From Martelella lutilitoris (GTDB lineage Bacteria > Pseudomonadota > Alphaproteobacteria > Rhizobiales > Rhizobiaceae), in the NCBI RefSeq assembly GCF_005924265.1, contig NZ_VCLB01000001.1, forward strand, positions 496,001 through 560,000: a stretch of DNA of 64,000 bases, in the 5' to 3' direction. The position numbers and the translations under genes were made by a program. Within the stretch, counting starts at the first letter, position 1, and each line of letters begins with the position of its first letter. The notes beneath the pieces were generated by a model, which saw only the letters and a program-made list of their open reading frames with translations, was not told the origin of the DNA and ran no database searches. Positions 28,433 through 36,624 of this stretch are shown here, piece by piece.

Positions 28433-29032
28433 ATGGTCCAGAAACTCGAAAATCTGCAGGAAACCGCATCCCAGACCGCCGGTCCCTACGTCCATATCGG
28501 ACTGATGCCGACCTATGCCGGCAATCCGGGTTCCTACGAGCAGGAAATCGGCGTCAGCCCCATTTCGGAAGGGGCGAAGGGCGAGATCATCGAAATCCGC
28601 GGTCAGGTGATCGACGGCACAGGCGGAGCGATCCGCGACGCCATGCTGGAAAGCTGGCAGCCGGACGCCGCCGGCATCTTTCCCGGCCAACCGGGCGCGG
28701 ATCCGGCGGTTTCCGGTCTCTGCCGTTTCGCAGCCGACGCCGACAGTGGCGAGTTTGTGCTGAAAACGGTCAAGCCCGGCGCCTTCAAGGGCAGGGGCGG
28801 CTCGCACAACGCGCCGCATATCTCGCTGTGGATCGCCGCGCGCGGCATCAATATCGGGCTCAACACCCGCATCTATTTCGAGGACGAGGATAATGCCAAT
28901 GACCGCATCCTCAATGCCGTCGAACTGAAGCACCGGGTGCCGACGCTGATCGCCAAGAAGACCGGAGACGGGCAATACCGTTTCGACGTTCGCCTGCAGG
29001 GCGATGCCGAGACGGTGTTTCTGGATATCTGA
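28433..29032 (+). CDS. pcaG: Protocatechuate 3,4-dioxygenase alpha subunit
   Basis: Non-iron partner of PcaH; the two form a hetero-oligomer. The product is 199 aa. It starts MVQKLENLQETASQTAGPYVHIGL, the typical PcaG opening, and keeps the dioxygenase fold segments IEIRGQVIDGTGGAI and NAPHISLWIAARG but not the Tyr/His iron set. The ATG lies one base after the pcaH stop, so the subunits are translationally coupled. Confidence 0.94.
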   Translation: MVQKLENLQETASQTAGPYVHIGLMPTYAGNPGSYEQEIGVSPISEGAKGEIIEIRGQVIDGTGGAIRDAMLESWQPDAAGIFPGQPGADPAVSGLCRFAADADSGEFVLKTVKPGAFKGRGGSHNAPHISLWIAARGINIGLNTRIYFEDEDNANDRILNAVELKHRVPTLIAKKTGDGQYRFDVRLQGDAETVFLDI

Positions 29033-29331
29033 GATCGGTTGCCGGCAGGAGCTCTGGCCATGCGTCCCTGGGGCCTTGCCGGCCACCCCGCGCCCGTTGC
29101 CTTCTATGCAGGAACAAGTCCGGCATAATGGCTAAGTGAACGCAAGGCCTCTCGGCGGCAGGACCGCCCTCCCACGTGCGTCATCTTCGGGTGTGACCCG
29201 AGGATCCAGTCATCTGTGTCACGGAGCGTGTTGGCGGACCTTGCATCCGGTATCGAAGCGGTTGAAGACAGGGGCCGGTTCCAGGCGCCCACCGGGGACT
29301 CGGCCGCTTGCAAACGAGAGGAGCACCACGC
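29033..29331. other. pcaG-pcaB gap carrying a REP-like palindrome
   Basis: About 300 bases without a credible gene, unusual inside a pca operon. Around 29180-29208 there is a CTTCGGGTGTGACCCGAGGAT palindrome variant related to the repeats at 53.3 kb. The rest shows no motif I recognise. Confidence 0.5.
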
Positions 29332-30384
29332 TTGACCATATCGGCATTCGAACATCCCTGGCTCGGCGGCTATTTCGGCGACCGGGAAACCGTCGCGATC
29401 TGGTCGCCGGAGCGGCAGTTGGGCCACATGCTGGCCTTCGAGGCGGCCTGGAGCCGGGCGATGGGCGCATGCGGGCTCTGTGATGCCGCAGAGGCCGAAA
29501 GGGCGGCCAAAGCAATCGAGGCGGCAGAAATTCCGCCCGAAGCGCTGAGGGCAGGCATGGCCGCAGACGGCGTGCCGGTGCCGGCGCTTCTTGCCATCTC
29601 ACGCAAGAGCGCGCCCGATGCCGCCCTGCACAAGGGCGCGACGTCGCAGGATGTGGTCGACAGCGCGCTTGCCATGACCTTGCGGGAGACGACGGCGCTG
29701 TTTCTCGACCGTCTGGCAGAGCTTGACGCAGCCCTGCAGGCGCTCGAGCGCCTGTTCGGCGATGCGAAGCTCATGGGCCGCACGCGCATGCAGGCGGCGG
29801 CCGATATCAAGGCGCGCGAGCGGATCGTCACATGGCGGCTGCCGCTCGCGGACCATGCCGATCGGCTGAGAGCCCTTGGGCCGCGCGTCGAAAAGGTGCA
29901 GATCGGCGGCGCTGCCGGCGACCGTGCGTCGCTTGGCGAAAAGGCGGAGGCGATGGTCGCCGCCGTTGCCGCGGAACTTGGACTTCGCCCCACCGGTAAA
30001 GCCTGGCACGCCATGCGCGAGGGCATTGCCGATTATGCCTCGGTGCTGTCGCTGATTTCCGGAACGCTCGGCAAGATGGGGCAGGACGTGGCGTTGATGG
30101 CCCAGCAGGGCATTGACGAGATCGTCCTTTCCGGCGGCGGCGGGTCGTCCGCCATGCCGCACAAGAACAATCCGGTCCTGGCCGAACTCCTGGTCACGCT
30201 TGCGCGCTTCAACGCCGTGCAGGTCTCCGGCCTGCATCATGCGCTCATCCATGAGCAGGAGCGTTCGGGCGCGGCCTGGAACCTTGAATGGATGATCCTG
30301 CCGCAGATGGCGCTTGCAACCGGGCGGTCTCTTTCGGCGGCGCTTGAGCTTTGCGGAAAGGTCAGGCGGATCGGCAAGGGCTGA
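29332..30384 (+). CDS. pcaB: 3-carboxy-cis,cis-muconate cycloisomerase
   Basis: Fumarase/aspartase-superfamily enzyme cyclising 3-carboxymuconate to 4-carboxymuconolactone. TTG 29332 gives 350 aa (MTISAFEHPWLGGYFGD); AGAGGAG lies eight bases upstream. The superfamily signature GGSSAMPHKNNPVL is present (about residues 270-283), as are the KGATSQDVVDSALA and RTRMQAA regions. Many PcaB proteins are slightly longer at the C-terminus. It completes the operon pcaDC-H-G-B; pcaIJ and pcaF for the later steps are not in the window. Confidence 0.92.
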   Translation: MTISAFEHPWLGGYFGDRETVAIWSPERQLGHMLAFEAAWSRAMGACGLCDAAEAERAAKAIEAAEIPPEALRAGMAADGVPVPALLAISRKSAPDAALHKGATSQDVVDSALAMTLRETTALFLDRLAELDAALQALERLFGDAKLMGRTRMQAAADIKARERIVTWRLPLADHADRLRALGPRVEKVQIGGAAGDRASLGEKAEAMVAAVAAELGLRPTGKAWHAMREGIADYASVLSLISGTLGKMGQDVALMAQQGIDEIVLSGGGGSSAMPHKNNPVLAELLVTLARFNAVQVSGLHHALIHEQERSGAAWNLEWMILPQMALATGRSLSAALELCGKVRRIGKG

Positions 30385-30404
30385 GGCCCCGGCTCGCCGC
30401 CACC

Positions 30405-30902
30405 TCAAAAGGTCACGCCTTCCGCCTCCAGCCGCTCCAGCACCAGTTCTGCCGATGTCAGCCGCTCGGCGGCATTGCGGGCAAAGGCGAGGGTCAGAAG
30501 CTTGCGCCGCGCCGGCGCCAGCCTGTGCTCGGGTGCGGGCCGGATGACTTCGGCGCCGTAGCGATCGGCAAGCAGCAGGCCGCAATCTTCCGGAAAGATG
30601 TCGAGCGGCACGCCTGCATGCGTGGCAAAGAACAGCCGGTCGCAATAATCCCGATAGTCCGGCCACTTGCTGTCGACGCGAAAATCCTCGATCGATGACT
30701 TGATCTCGATGATCCAGATCTCGCCTTTCTCGGTGAGGCAGATGAGGTCGGCGCGACGGCCGTTCCTGAGCGTCATCTCGCTGATGGAGGCGTTGCGCAT
30801 ATGTTTCATCAGCTGCTGGACGCCGCGGCGGATCATGAGCGCCCGCTCGGACTGGCGGCCGTCGGCCGTCGGGTTCTTGGCGTGAAGATCGACGATCGCC
30901 AT
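30405..30902 (-). CDS. mmcB: MmcB family DNA repair protein
   Basis: Alphaproteobacterial PF06319 protein linked to mitomycin C tolerance in Caulobacter, with a PD-(D/E)XK nuclease-like core. From ATG 30902 (AAGGGAAG upstream) it has 165 aa; the core segment RADLICLTEKGEIWIIEIKSS gives the D...E-x-K triad. A conserved DRLFFATHAGVP follows. It converges with pcaB 20 bases away. I looked for a LexA GTTC-N7-GTTC box upstream and did not see a clear one. Confidence 0.85.
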   Translation of the reverse strand: MAIVDLHAKNPTADGRQSERALMIRRGVQQLMKHMRNASISEMTLRNGRRADLICLTEKGEIWIIEIKSSIEDFRVDSKWPDYRDYCDRLFFATHAGVPLDIFPEDCGLLLADRYGAEVIRPAPEHRLAPARRKLLTLAFARNAAERLTSAELVLERLEAEGVTF

Positions 30903-31069
30903 GGAACTTCCCTTCAATCGATGCATTTTCACAACAGCGCGATGCCGGCATGCGGTGATTTACATGGCCGCTCACGACTTGCGCTTGTCACGCAATGAAA
31001 TGTTAACCATAAGCTTTTATCAGCTAACTATTATCACTTTTCGCCCCAAACGTCGCCACGAGTCAGCCC

Positions 31070-31714
31070 ATGCACATCAGAACGCTTCTTCTTGCACTCT
31101 CATTCACCGGTCTGCTTGCGGCCGCCGGCTGTACCACGACCGACAGCATGTCCTCGGGCAAAATGGCGCCGATTTCGGCCTATGCCGCCGTCAACGACGA
31201 GGGTATCGACCTGCCGCGCGTGCCGATCACGGAAGTCGACGACAAGTACAGACGCCAGATCGTGGACTACGAGACCGATGAAGCGCCGGGCACGATCGTC
31301 GTCGATACAAAGGAGCGCCTGCTTTATTACGTCGAGGAAGACGGCAAGGCCGTGCGTTACGGCATCGGCGTTGGCCGCGACGGTTTTCGCTGGTCGGGCG
31401 ATGCCTATATCGGCCGCCGCGCCGAATGGCCCACCTGGTATCCGCCGTCAGCCATGGTCAAGCGCCAGCCCGAACTGAAGGAATATGCCGGCGGCATGGA
31501 GCCCGGCATCATGAACCCGCTCGGCGCCCGCGCGCTTTATCTGTACCGCAACGGCAACGACACCATGTTCCGCATTCACGGCAATCCCAACTGGACCTCG
31601 ATCGGCCAGGCGGTGTCCTCCGGCTGCATCCGCATGATCAACCAGGACATTATCGACCTTTATGCCCGCGTCGATCCCGACAAGCGCACCAAGGTTGTCG
31701 TGCTGCCGGGCTGA
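31070..31714 (+). CDS. L,D-transpeptidase (YkuD) lipoprotein
   Basis: Periplasmic peptidoglycan cross-linking or lipoprotein-attaching enzyme, 214 aa. A signal peptide ends in the lipobox LAAAGC, so Cys21 should be lipidated. The YkuD domain starts at about residue 73 (GTIVVDTKERLLYYV) and holds the catalytic motif HGNPNWTSIGQAVSSGCIRM near residues 175-194 with His and Cys intact. ErfK/YbiS-type rhizobial proteins share this layout. A strong terminator follows, so it is probably monocistronic. Confidence 0.92.
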   Translation: MHIRTLLLALSFTGLLAAAGCTTTDSMSSGKMAPISAYAAVNDEGIDLPRVPITEVDDKYRRQIVDYETDEAPGTIVVDTKERLLYYVEEDGKAVRYGIGVGRDGFRWSGDAYIGRRAEWPTWYPPSAMVKRQPELKEYAGGMEPGIMNPLGARALYLYRNGNDTMFRIHGNPNWTSIGQAVSSGCIRMINQDIIDLYARVDPDKRTKVVVLPG

Positions 31715-31737
31715 GTTTGGTTCCGGAATGTGATGAC

Positions 31738-31765
31738 AAAGGCGGTCCCGGGGGCCGCCTTTTTC
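31738..31765 (+). terminator. Rho-independent terminator after L,D-transpeptidase
   Basis: Stem AAAGGCGG (31738-31745) pairs with CCGCCTTT (31755-31762), with further C/G pairing in the loop, followed by T residues to 31764. Confidence 0.85.
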
Positions 31766-31879
31766 GTTTCCCGTTTGCGAATTCAGCCTGCCGCGCTTGA
31801 TTTTGGCGAATGCTTCGATAGATAGAGCCGAAACACTTCAAGCGGCATGACCTTTCGCCGCAACCCGAAAGGCCCGGCT

Positions 31880-32974
31880 ATGCAGACCCCCTATTATCTC
31901 ATCGACAGGTCAAGGCTTCAGCAAAACCTCGACAAGATCGCCTGGCTGCGCCAGGCTTCCGGCGCCAGGGCGCTTCTGGCGCTCAAATGCTTTGCCACAT
32001 GGTCGGTCTTCGATCAGATGAGCCGCCATATGGACGGCACGACATCCTCCTCGCTTTTCGAGGTCAAGCTTGGCCACGAGAAATTCGGCGGCGAGACCCA
32101 TGCCTATTCGGTCGCCTATGCCGAGGACGAGATCGACGAGGTGCTGGCGAATTGCGACAAGATCATCTTCAATTCGACCGGCCAGCTTTCGCGTTTTGAA
32201 GCACAGTCGGAAGGCAAGATCCGGGGCTTACGCGTCAACCCGCAAGTCTCGACCTCGGATTTCGACCTTGCCGACCCAGCGCGGCCGTTTTCGCGGCTGG
32301 GCGAGCATGATCCGGCGGTGATCGAAGCCGTGCTGGACCAGGTTTCCGGCTTCATGTTTCACAACAATTGCGAGAACGAGGATTTCGATCGCTTCGATGA
32401 AATGCTCACCGTCATCGAGCAGCGCTTCGGTCATTTGATCGAGCGCCTCGACTGGGTGAGCCTCGGCGGCGGCATCCATTTCACCGGCGAGAACTATCCG
32501 CTGGAAAAGCTCGCCGCGCGGCTCAAGGCCTTTGCCGAGAAATACAGCGTTCAGGTCTATCTGGAGCCCGGCGAGGCGGCGATCACGGGTGCCGCGACGC
32601 TGGAAGTGACCGTGCTCGACACGCTGAACAACGGCAAGGACCTTGCGATTGTCGATTCATCGATCGAGGCGCATATGCTGGACCTTCTGATCTATCGCGA
32701 AAGCGCGAAGATTTCGCCCGATACCGGGCCGCACAAGGTGATGATCTGCGGAAAATCCTGCCTTGCCGGCGATATTTTCGGGGAGTTTTCCTTTGAAGCC
32801 CCCGTAAAGGTCGGCGACCGGCTGTCGATCGAAAATGCCGCCGGTTACACTATGGTCAAGAAGAACTGGTTCAATGGCGTGAAGATGCCGGCGATCGCGA
32901 TCCGCGAGGAGAACGGCGAGATCCGTACCGTTCGCGAATTCGGCTATGAAGATTTCAGATCCGCCCTGTCGTAA
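31880..32974 (+). CDS. nspC: Carboxynorspermidine/carboxyspermidine decarboxylase
   Basis: PLP-dependent alanine-racemase-fold decarboxylase making spermidine or norspermidine in the S-adenosylmethionine-independent polyamine route. ATG 31880 gives 364 aa beginning MQTPYYLIDRSRL; an ATG 11 codons upstream adds unconserved residues. ALLALKCF contains the PLP Lys, and CGKSCLAGDIFGE has the catalytic Cys region. The NspC-typical GGGIHFTGENYP is present. The gene pairs with a carboxynorspermidine synthase downstream after 86 bases. Whether the product is spermidine or norspermidine cannot be told. Confidence 0.9.
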   Translation: MQTPYYLIDRSRLQQNLDKIAWLRQASGARALLALKCFATWSVFDQMSRHMDGTTSSSLFEVKLGHEKFGGETHAYSVAYAEDEIDEVLANCDKIIFNSTGQLSRFEAQSEGKIRGLRVNPQVSTSDFDLADPARPFSRLGEHDPAVIEAVLDQVSGFMFHNNCENEDFDRFDEMLTVIEQRFGHLIERLDWVSLGGGIHFTGENYPLEKLAARLKAFAEKYSVQVYLEPGEAAITGAATLEVTVLDTLNNGKDLAIVDSSIEAHMLDLLIYRESAKISPDTGPHKVMICGKSCLAGDIFGEFSFEAPVKVGDRLSIENAAGYTMVKKNWFNGVKMPAIAIREENGEIRTVREFGYEDFRSALS

Positions 32975-33060
32975 GACCGGGCTGACCCGCGGAGCGCTCC
33001 GCCGCTCCAACCCTTGATTTCGGGCAGGCAAAGCTGCCTAAAACCGGAGGCGTTGTTCCG

Positions 33061-34305
33061 ATGAAGAAAAATGTGCTGATTATCGGCGCGGGCGGCGTGG
33101 CCCAGGTGGTCGCCCATAAATGTGCCCAGAACAATGATGTGCTCGGCGATATCCATATCGCCTCGCGCACCAAGTCCAAATGCGATGCGATCATCGAAAG
33201 CGTTCTGGAAAAGAAGGCGATGAAACAGGATGGCGTCCTGCTCGCCCATCAGCTTGATGCGCTCGACATTCCCTCGACGGTCGCGCTGATCAACCAGACC
33301 GGCGTCGAGATCGTCATCAATGTCGGCACGGCCTTCCTCAACATGTCGGTTCTCGAAGCCTGCCTCGAAACGGGCGCGGCCTATATCGACACGGCCATCC
33401 ACGAAGAGCCGGACAAGATCTGCGAAACCCCGCCGTGGTATGCAAACTACGAGTGGAAGCGCAAGGATCGCTGCGCTGAAAAGGGCGTCACCGCCATTCT
33501 CGGCGCCGGTTTCGATCCGGGCGTCGTCAATGCCTATGCGCGGCTCGCCAAGGACGATTATGTCGACGACATCACCGACATCGACATTGTCGACATCAAT
33601 GCCGGCAGCCACGGCAAGTATTTCGCCACGAATTTCGACCCGGAAATCAATTTCCGCGAGTTTACCGGCACGGTCTATGCCTGGCAGAACAATGAATGGA
33701 CGACGAACAGGATGTTCGAGGTCGGCCATGAATTCGATCTGCCGGTCGTCGGCAAGCAGAAGGCCTATATGTCGGGCCATGACGAGATTCACTCACTGTC
33801 GAAGAATATGGGTTCGCCCAATGTCCGCTTCTGGATGGGTTTCGGCGACCACTACATCAATGTCTTCACCGTGCTGAAAAGCCTCGGCCTCTTGTCCGAA
33901 CAGCCGGTGATGACGGCGGAAGGCCAGGAAGTGGTGCCGCTGAAGGTGGTCAAGGCCGTACTGCCCGACCCGTCCTCGCTCGCGCCGAACTATACCGGCA
34001 AGACCTGCATCGGCGATTTCGTCAAGGGCACCAAGGAGGGCAAGCCGGCGGAAGTCTTCATCTACAATGTCTCCGACCACAAGGAGGCTTACAACGAAGT
34101 CGGCTCGCAAGGCATTTCCTTTACCGCCGGCGTTCCCCCGGTCGCAGCCGCCATTCTGGTGGCGTCGGGCGAATGGGATGTGAAGACCATGGCCAATGTC
34201 GAGGAATTGCCGCCCAAGCCCTTCCTGCATGTGTTGAACCACATCGGGCTGCCAACCCGGATCAAGGACGAAAACGGCGACCGCGCGCTCGATTTTTCGA
34301 AATAG
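33061..34305 (+). CDS. Carboxynorspermidine/carboxyspermidine synthase (saccharopine dehydrogenase family)
   Basis: Reductive condensation of aspartate semialdehyde with putrescine or diaminopropane, the step before NspC. The product is 414 aa, MKKNVLIIGAGGVAQVVAHK, with a Rossmann loop at residues 9-14. The protein keeps the TGAAYIDTAIHEEP and LGAGFDPGVVNAYAR segments typical of CASDH. ATG 33061 follows a GGAGG-like site (CCGGAGGCG). Being next to nspC, it defines a two-gene polyamine module common in rhizobia. Confidence 0.9.
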   Translation: MKKNVLIIGAGGVAQVVAHKCAQNNDVLGDIHIASRTKSKCDAIIESVLEKKAMKQDGVLLAHQLDALDIPSTVALINQTGVEIVINVGTAFLNMSVLEACLETGAAYIDTAIHEEPDKICETPPWYANYEWKRKDRCAEKGVTAILGAGFDPGVVNAYARLAKDDYVDDITDIDIVDINAGSHGKYFATNFDPEINFREFTGTVYAWQNNEWTTNRMFEVGHEFDLPVVGKQKAYMSGHDEIHSLSKNMGSPNVRFWMGFGDHYINVFTVLKSLGLLSEQPVMTAEGQEVVPLKVVKAVLPDPSSLAPNYTGKTCIGDFVKGTKEGKPAEVFIYNVSDHKEAYNEVGSQGISFTAGVPPVAAAILVASGEWDVKTMANVEELPPKPFLHVLNHIGLPTRIKDENGDRALDFSK

Positions 34306-34366
34306 GTTTAGCTTTTCGAAACAAGACAGGGGCTGGCGCGGGGCGTCTTAAACCGCCGCGCCGGCT

Positions 34367-34831
34367 TCAGCGTGCAAGGCCGAACTGGATTTCGATCCTG
34401 TGATAGCCGGCTTTGGTGCCGTTCCATTTGTGATAGATTTCTCGGCTTTCGCCCGAAAAATCGTGGCGCGAGAACCGGATTTCCTCCACCAGCGGCGCAT
34501 AGCCCTGCGTGAACAGACCCCGCATCGTGCCCTGATAGGTCCGCGTTGCCACCACGATTGGCTCGAAGCGGCTGAGCTCAAAACGGCCTGCATGGTTATA
34601 GTCTTCGGGCTTTCGGACCGGATAGCAAATCGTCCAGTCAAAACGCGTCTTTCCATCCTGCGGCAGGTTCCGCGCGACGAAAACCCAAGGTCCCGCCATG
34701 GCGAGCCCGTATTCCGCCGCCTCGCTTTCGATCTCGGGGGATAAGGTCGCCGCCGCCGCCTTAACGTCACGGATGGCGAGAAATCGCCTCCCGGTTAGCG
34801 CCCAGAATGCATCAGTCTCAACGATTTTCAT
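34367..34831 (-). CDS. GyrI-like small-molecule-binding domain protein (hypothetical)
   Basis: Product of 154 aa from ATG 34831 with GAGG nine bases upstream. The pattern (MKIVETDAFWALTGRR, a mid-length core with WTICYPV, and a C-terminal EIQFGLAR) suggests a GyrI-like/effector-binding fold without a DNA-binding domain. No catalytic motif is visible. The frame stays open far upstream through the antisense of coaBC; only this part is believable because of the ribosome site and protein-like composition. It is divergent from coaBC. Function unknown. Confidence 0.6.
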   Translation of the reverse strand: MKIVETDAFWALTGRRFLAIRDVKAAAATLSPEIESEAAEYGLAMAGPWVFVARNLPQDGKTRFDWTICYPVRKPEDYNHAGRFELSRFEPIVVATRTYQGTMRGLFTQGYAPLVEEIRFSRHDFSGESREIYHKWNGTKAGYHRIEIQFGLAR

Positions 34832-34907
34832 CAGGACCGGCCTCTTTTGACATGCATGATGGAACGCATTAACTGGACAATCGTCCGGAGCCAACGAATA
34901 TTCTAGA

Positions 34908-34926
34908 ATGAACTTGCCAAGTTCAT
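34908..34926. promoter_or_regulatory. 19-bp perfect palindrome upstream of coaBC
   Basis: ATGAACTTGCCAAGTTCAT has 9-base perfect arms around one central base. It lies in the 213-base gap between the divergent GyrI-like gene and coaBC, 118 bases before the coaBC start. It contains GAAC-N7-GTTC, inverted and so not the alphaproteobacterial LexA direct repeat. Binder unknown. Confidence 0.55.
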
Positions 34927-35044
34927 CGGAAAAGCCGCACCCTTTAGAAAAATATTTCTCACAAGGCAAAGTGCGCTCCGGAACCTTTTCCGCCCGGCTA
35001 TTCATGATAATGATGTTGGCAAAACGCTGAAAAGAACGAAGCCC

Positions 35045-36244
35045 ATGTCGCTGAAAGACAAACGCATTCTCCTGATCATCGCCGGCGGGATCGCGGCCTA
35101 TAAGAGCCTCGATCTGATCCGCAGGCTGAAGGAACGCGGCGCGCGGGTGACGCCGGTGATGACGGCGGCGGCGCAGCAATTCATTACCCCGCTGGCCGTC
35201 GGCGCGCTGTCCGGCGGGCATGTGTTTACCGATCTTTTCTCCCGCACGGAGGAACAGGATGTCGGCCATATCCGCCTTGCGCGCGAGAACGATCTGATCG
35301 TGGTCGCGCCCGCCACCGCCGATCTGATGGCCAAGATGGCGACGGGACTGGCGAATGATCTGGCGAGCGCCGTGCTTCTGGCGCGCGATTGCCCGGTTCT
35401 GCTGGCGCCGGCAATGAACCCGAAAATGTGGTCGGCAGCCCCGACGCGGCGCAATCTGGCGACGCTTCTTGCGGATGGCGCGAAGACGATCGGGCCGATG
35501 GCCGGCGAAATGGCTGAAAGCGGCGAGGCGGGGACCGGGCGGATGGCCGAGCCGATGGAGATCATTGGCGCGATCGAGGCCTTTTTCGATGAAACGCCGA
35601 AGCCGCTTCAGGGAAAACGCGCGATCGTCACCTCCGGACCGACCCATGAGCCAATCGACCCGGTGCGCTATATCGCCAACCGCTCCTCCGGCCGCCAAGG
35701 CCATGCGATCGCCGCGGCCCTTGCTGAACTTGGCGCGGCTGTCACGCTCGTCTCCGGCCCGGTGACGATTGCCGATCCCGAAGGCGTGACCACGGTTCAT
35801 GTGGAGAGCGCCCGCGACATGCTGGCCGCCGTGGAAAAGGCGCTGCCCGCCGATATCGCGGTCATGGTCGCCGCCGTCGCCGACTGGCGGGCGGCCGAAA
35901 ACGCAACGCAGAAGATGAAGAAGACGCCGGGGGAGGCTCCGCCGCCGCTCGCGCTTGCGGAAAACCCCGACATCCTGAAGACCATCGGCCATCACCAGAG
36001 CCGTCCGGCGCTCGTCGTCGGCTTTGCCGCCGAGACCAGCGATGTTGTCGCTTATGCCCGCGACAAGCTTTCCCGCAAGGGCGCCGACTTGATCGTCGCC
36101 AATGACGTATCGAAGGCGGGCGTCATGGGCGGCGCCCGCAACACGGTGACGCTGGTGACCGAGGATGGCGCCGAGACTTGGCCGGACCTCGACAAGACCG
36201 AGGTGGCGGCAAGGCTTGCGACGTGGATCGCGGGCAGGCTCTGA
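35045..36244 (+). CDS. coaBC: Bifunctional phosphopantothenoylcysteine decarboxylase/phosphopantothenate-cysteine ligase
   Basis: Two successive steps of coenzyme A synthesis in one 399-aa protein. The N-terminal CoaC flavoprotein domain (to about residue 185) has GGIAAYKSLDLIRRL, the APAMNPKMW motif and a conserved His in the VGHIRLAREND segment. The C-terminal CoaB domain begins near GKRAIVTSGPTHEPIDPVRYIANRSSG, with the NPDILKTIG and DLIVANDVS segments typical of ligases. Its stop is immediately followed by a dispersed repeat. coaE, the last step, lies at the left edge of the window. Confidence 0.95.
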   Translation: MSLKDKRILLIIAGGIAAYKSLDLIRRLKERGARVTPVMTAAAQQFITPLAVGALSGGHVFTDLFSRTEEQDVGHIRLARENDLIVVAPATADLMAKMATGLANDLASAVLLARDCPVLLAPAMNPKMWSAAPTRRNLATLLADGAKTIGPMAGEMAESGEAGTGRMAEPMEIIGAIEAFFDETPKPLQGKRAIVTSGPTHEPIDPVRYIANRSSGRQGHAIAAALAELGAAVTLVSGPVTIADPEGVTTVHVESARDMLAAVEKALPADIAVMVAAVADWRAAENATQKMKKTPGEAPPPLALAENPDILKTIGHHQSRPALVVGFAAETSDVVAYARDKLSRKGADLIVANDVSKAGVMGGARNTVTLVTEDGAETWPDLDKTEVAARLATWIAGRL

Positions 36245-36278
36245 TCTAGAGCGCCGTGCATCCATTCGGATGCACAAA
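36245..36278. repeat. Dispersed 34-bp palindromic repeat, copy 1
   Basis: This 34-base stretch is identical, in inverted orientation, to 53711-53744. Its core TGCATCCATTCGGATGCA is palindromic, and it starts with TCTAGAGCG. It lies directly after the coaBC stop and is followed by AAAGCACGATGC, also seen near the other copy. Confidence 0.8.
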
Positions 36279-36294
36279 GCACGATGCTGTAGTC

Positions 36295-36624
36295 TCAGCG
36301 GCGCTCCTGCAGCCGTTTGATCACCGCGGCGCGGACATCCTCGCCTTCGGCGTTCAGCGCCCGGTCCAGGGCCTTCATCCGTCGGCGCAGCGTGTTGAGT
36401 TCGTCCATCAGGCCGAGGACCACCGGAACGGCCTCGTCATTGACCTCGAGATCCTCCGTCAGCTCGACAATGAGCTGCAGGCGGGCAATGTCGGTCTCGT
36501 CGAAGGCCGGGCCGCGCTCGCCCTGGCGGGGTTTCACCCATGAGCGGGTGACACAGATTTCCAGACGTTCGGCGCTCAGCCGACCGACCCGCTCCAGCAC
36601 CTCCGTTTTTGTCATGATGATCAT
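36295..36624 (-). CDS. cbpM: Chaperone modulator CbpM
   Basis: Small MerR-like helical protein that inhibits the J-domain of CbpA. Product of 109 aa; ATG 36624 has AGGGAGG six bases upstream. The segment TEVLERVGRLSAERLEICVTRSWVKP followed by FDETDIARLQLI is the CbpM signature. It overlaps the cbpA end by four bases, and co-expression of the two is the rule for this pair. Confidence 0.85.
   Translation of the reverse strand: MIIMTKTEVLERVGRLSAERLEICVTRSWVKPRQGERGPAFDETDIARLQLIVELTEDLEVNDEAVPVVLGLMDELNTLRRRMKALDRALNAEGEDVRAAVIKRLQERR

Noticed and set aside
34911-34925. LexA box in the coaBC upstream palindrome
   Set aside because: Alphaproteobacterial LexA sites are direct GTTC-N7-GTTC repeats; this is an inverted arrangement.
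34832-36277. Long N-terminal extension of the GyrI-like gene
   Set aside because: The extension is antisense to coaBC; the ribosome site at 34831 marks a more credible start.
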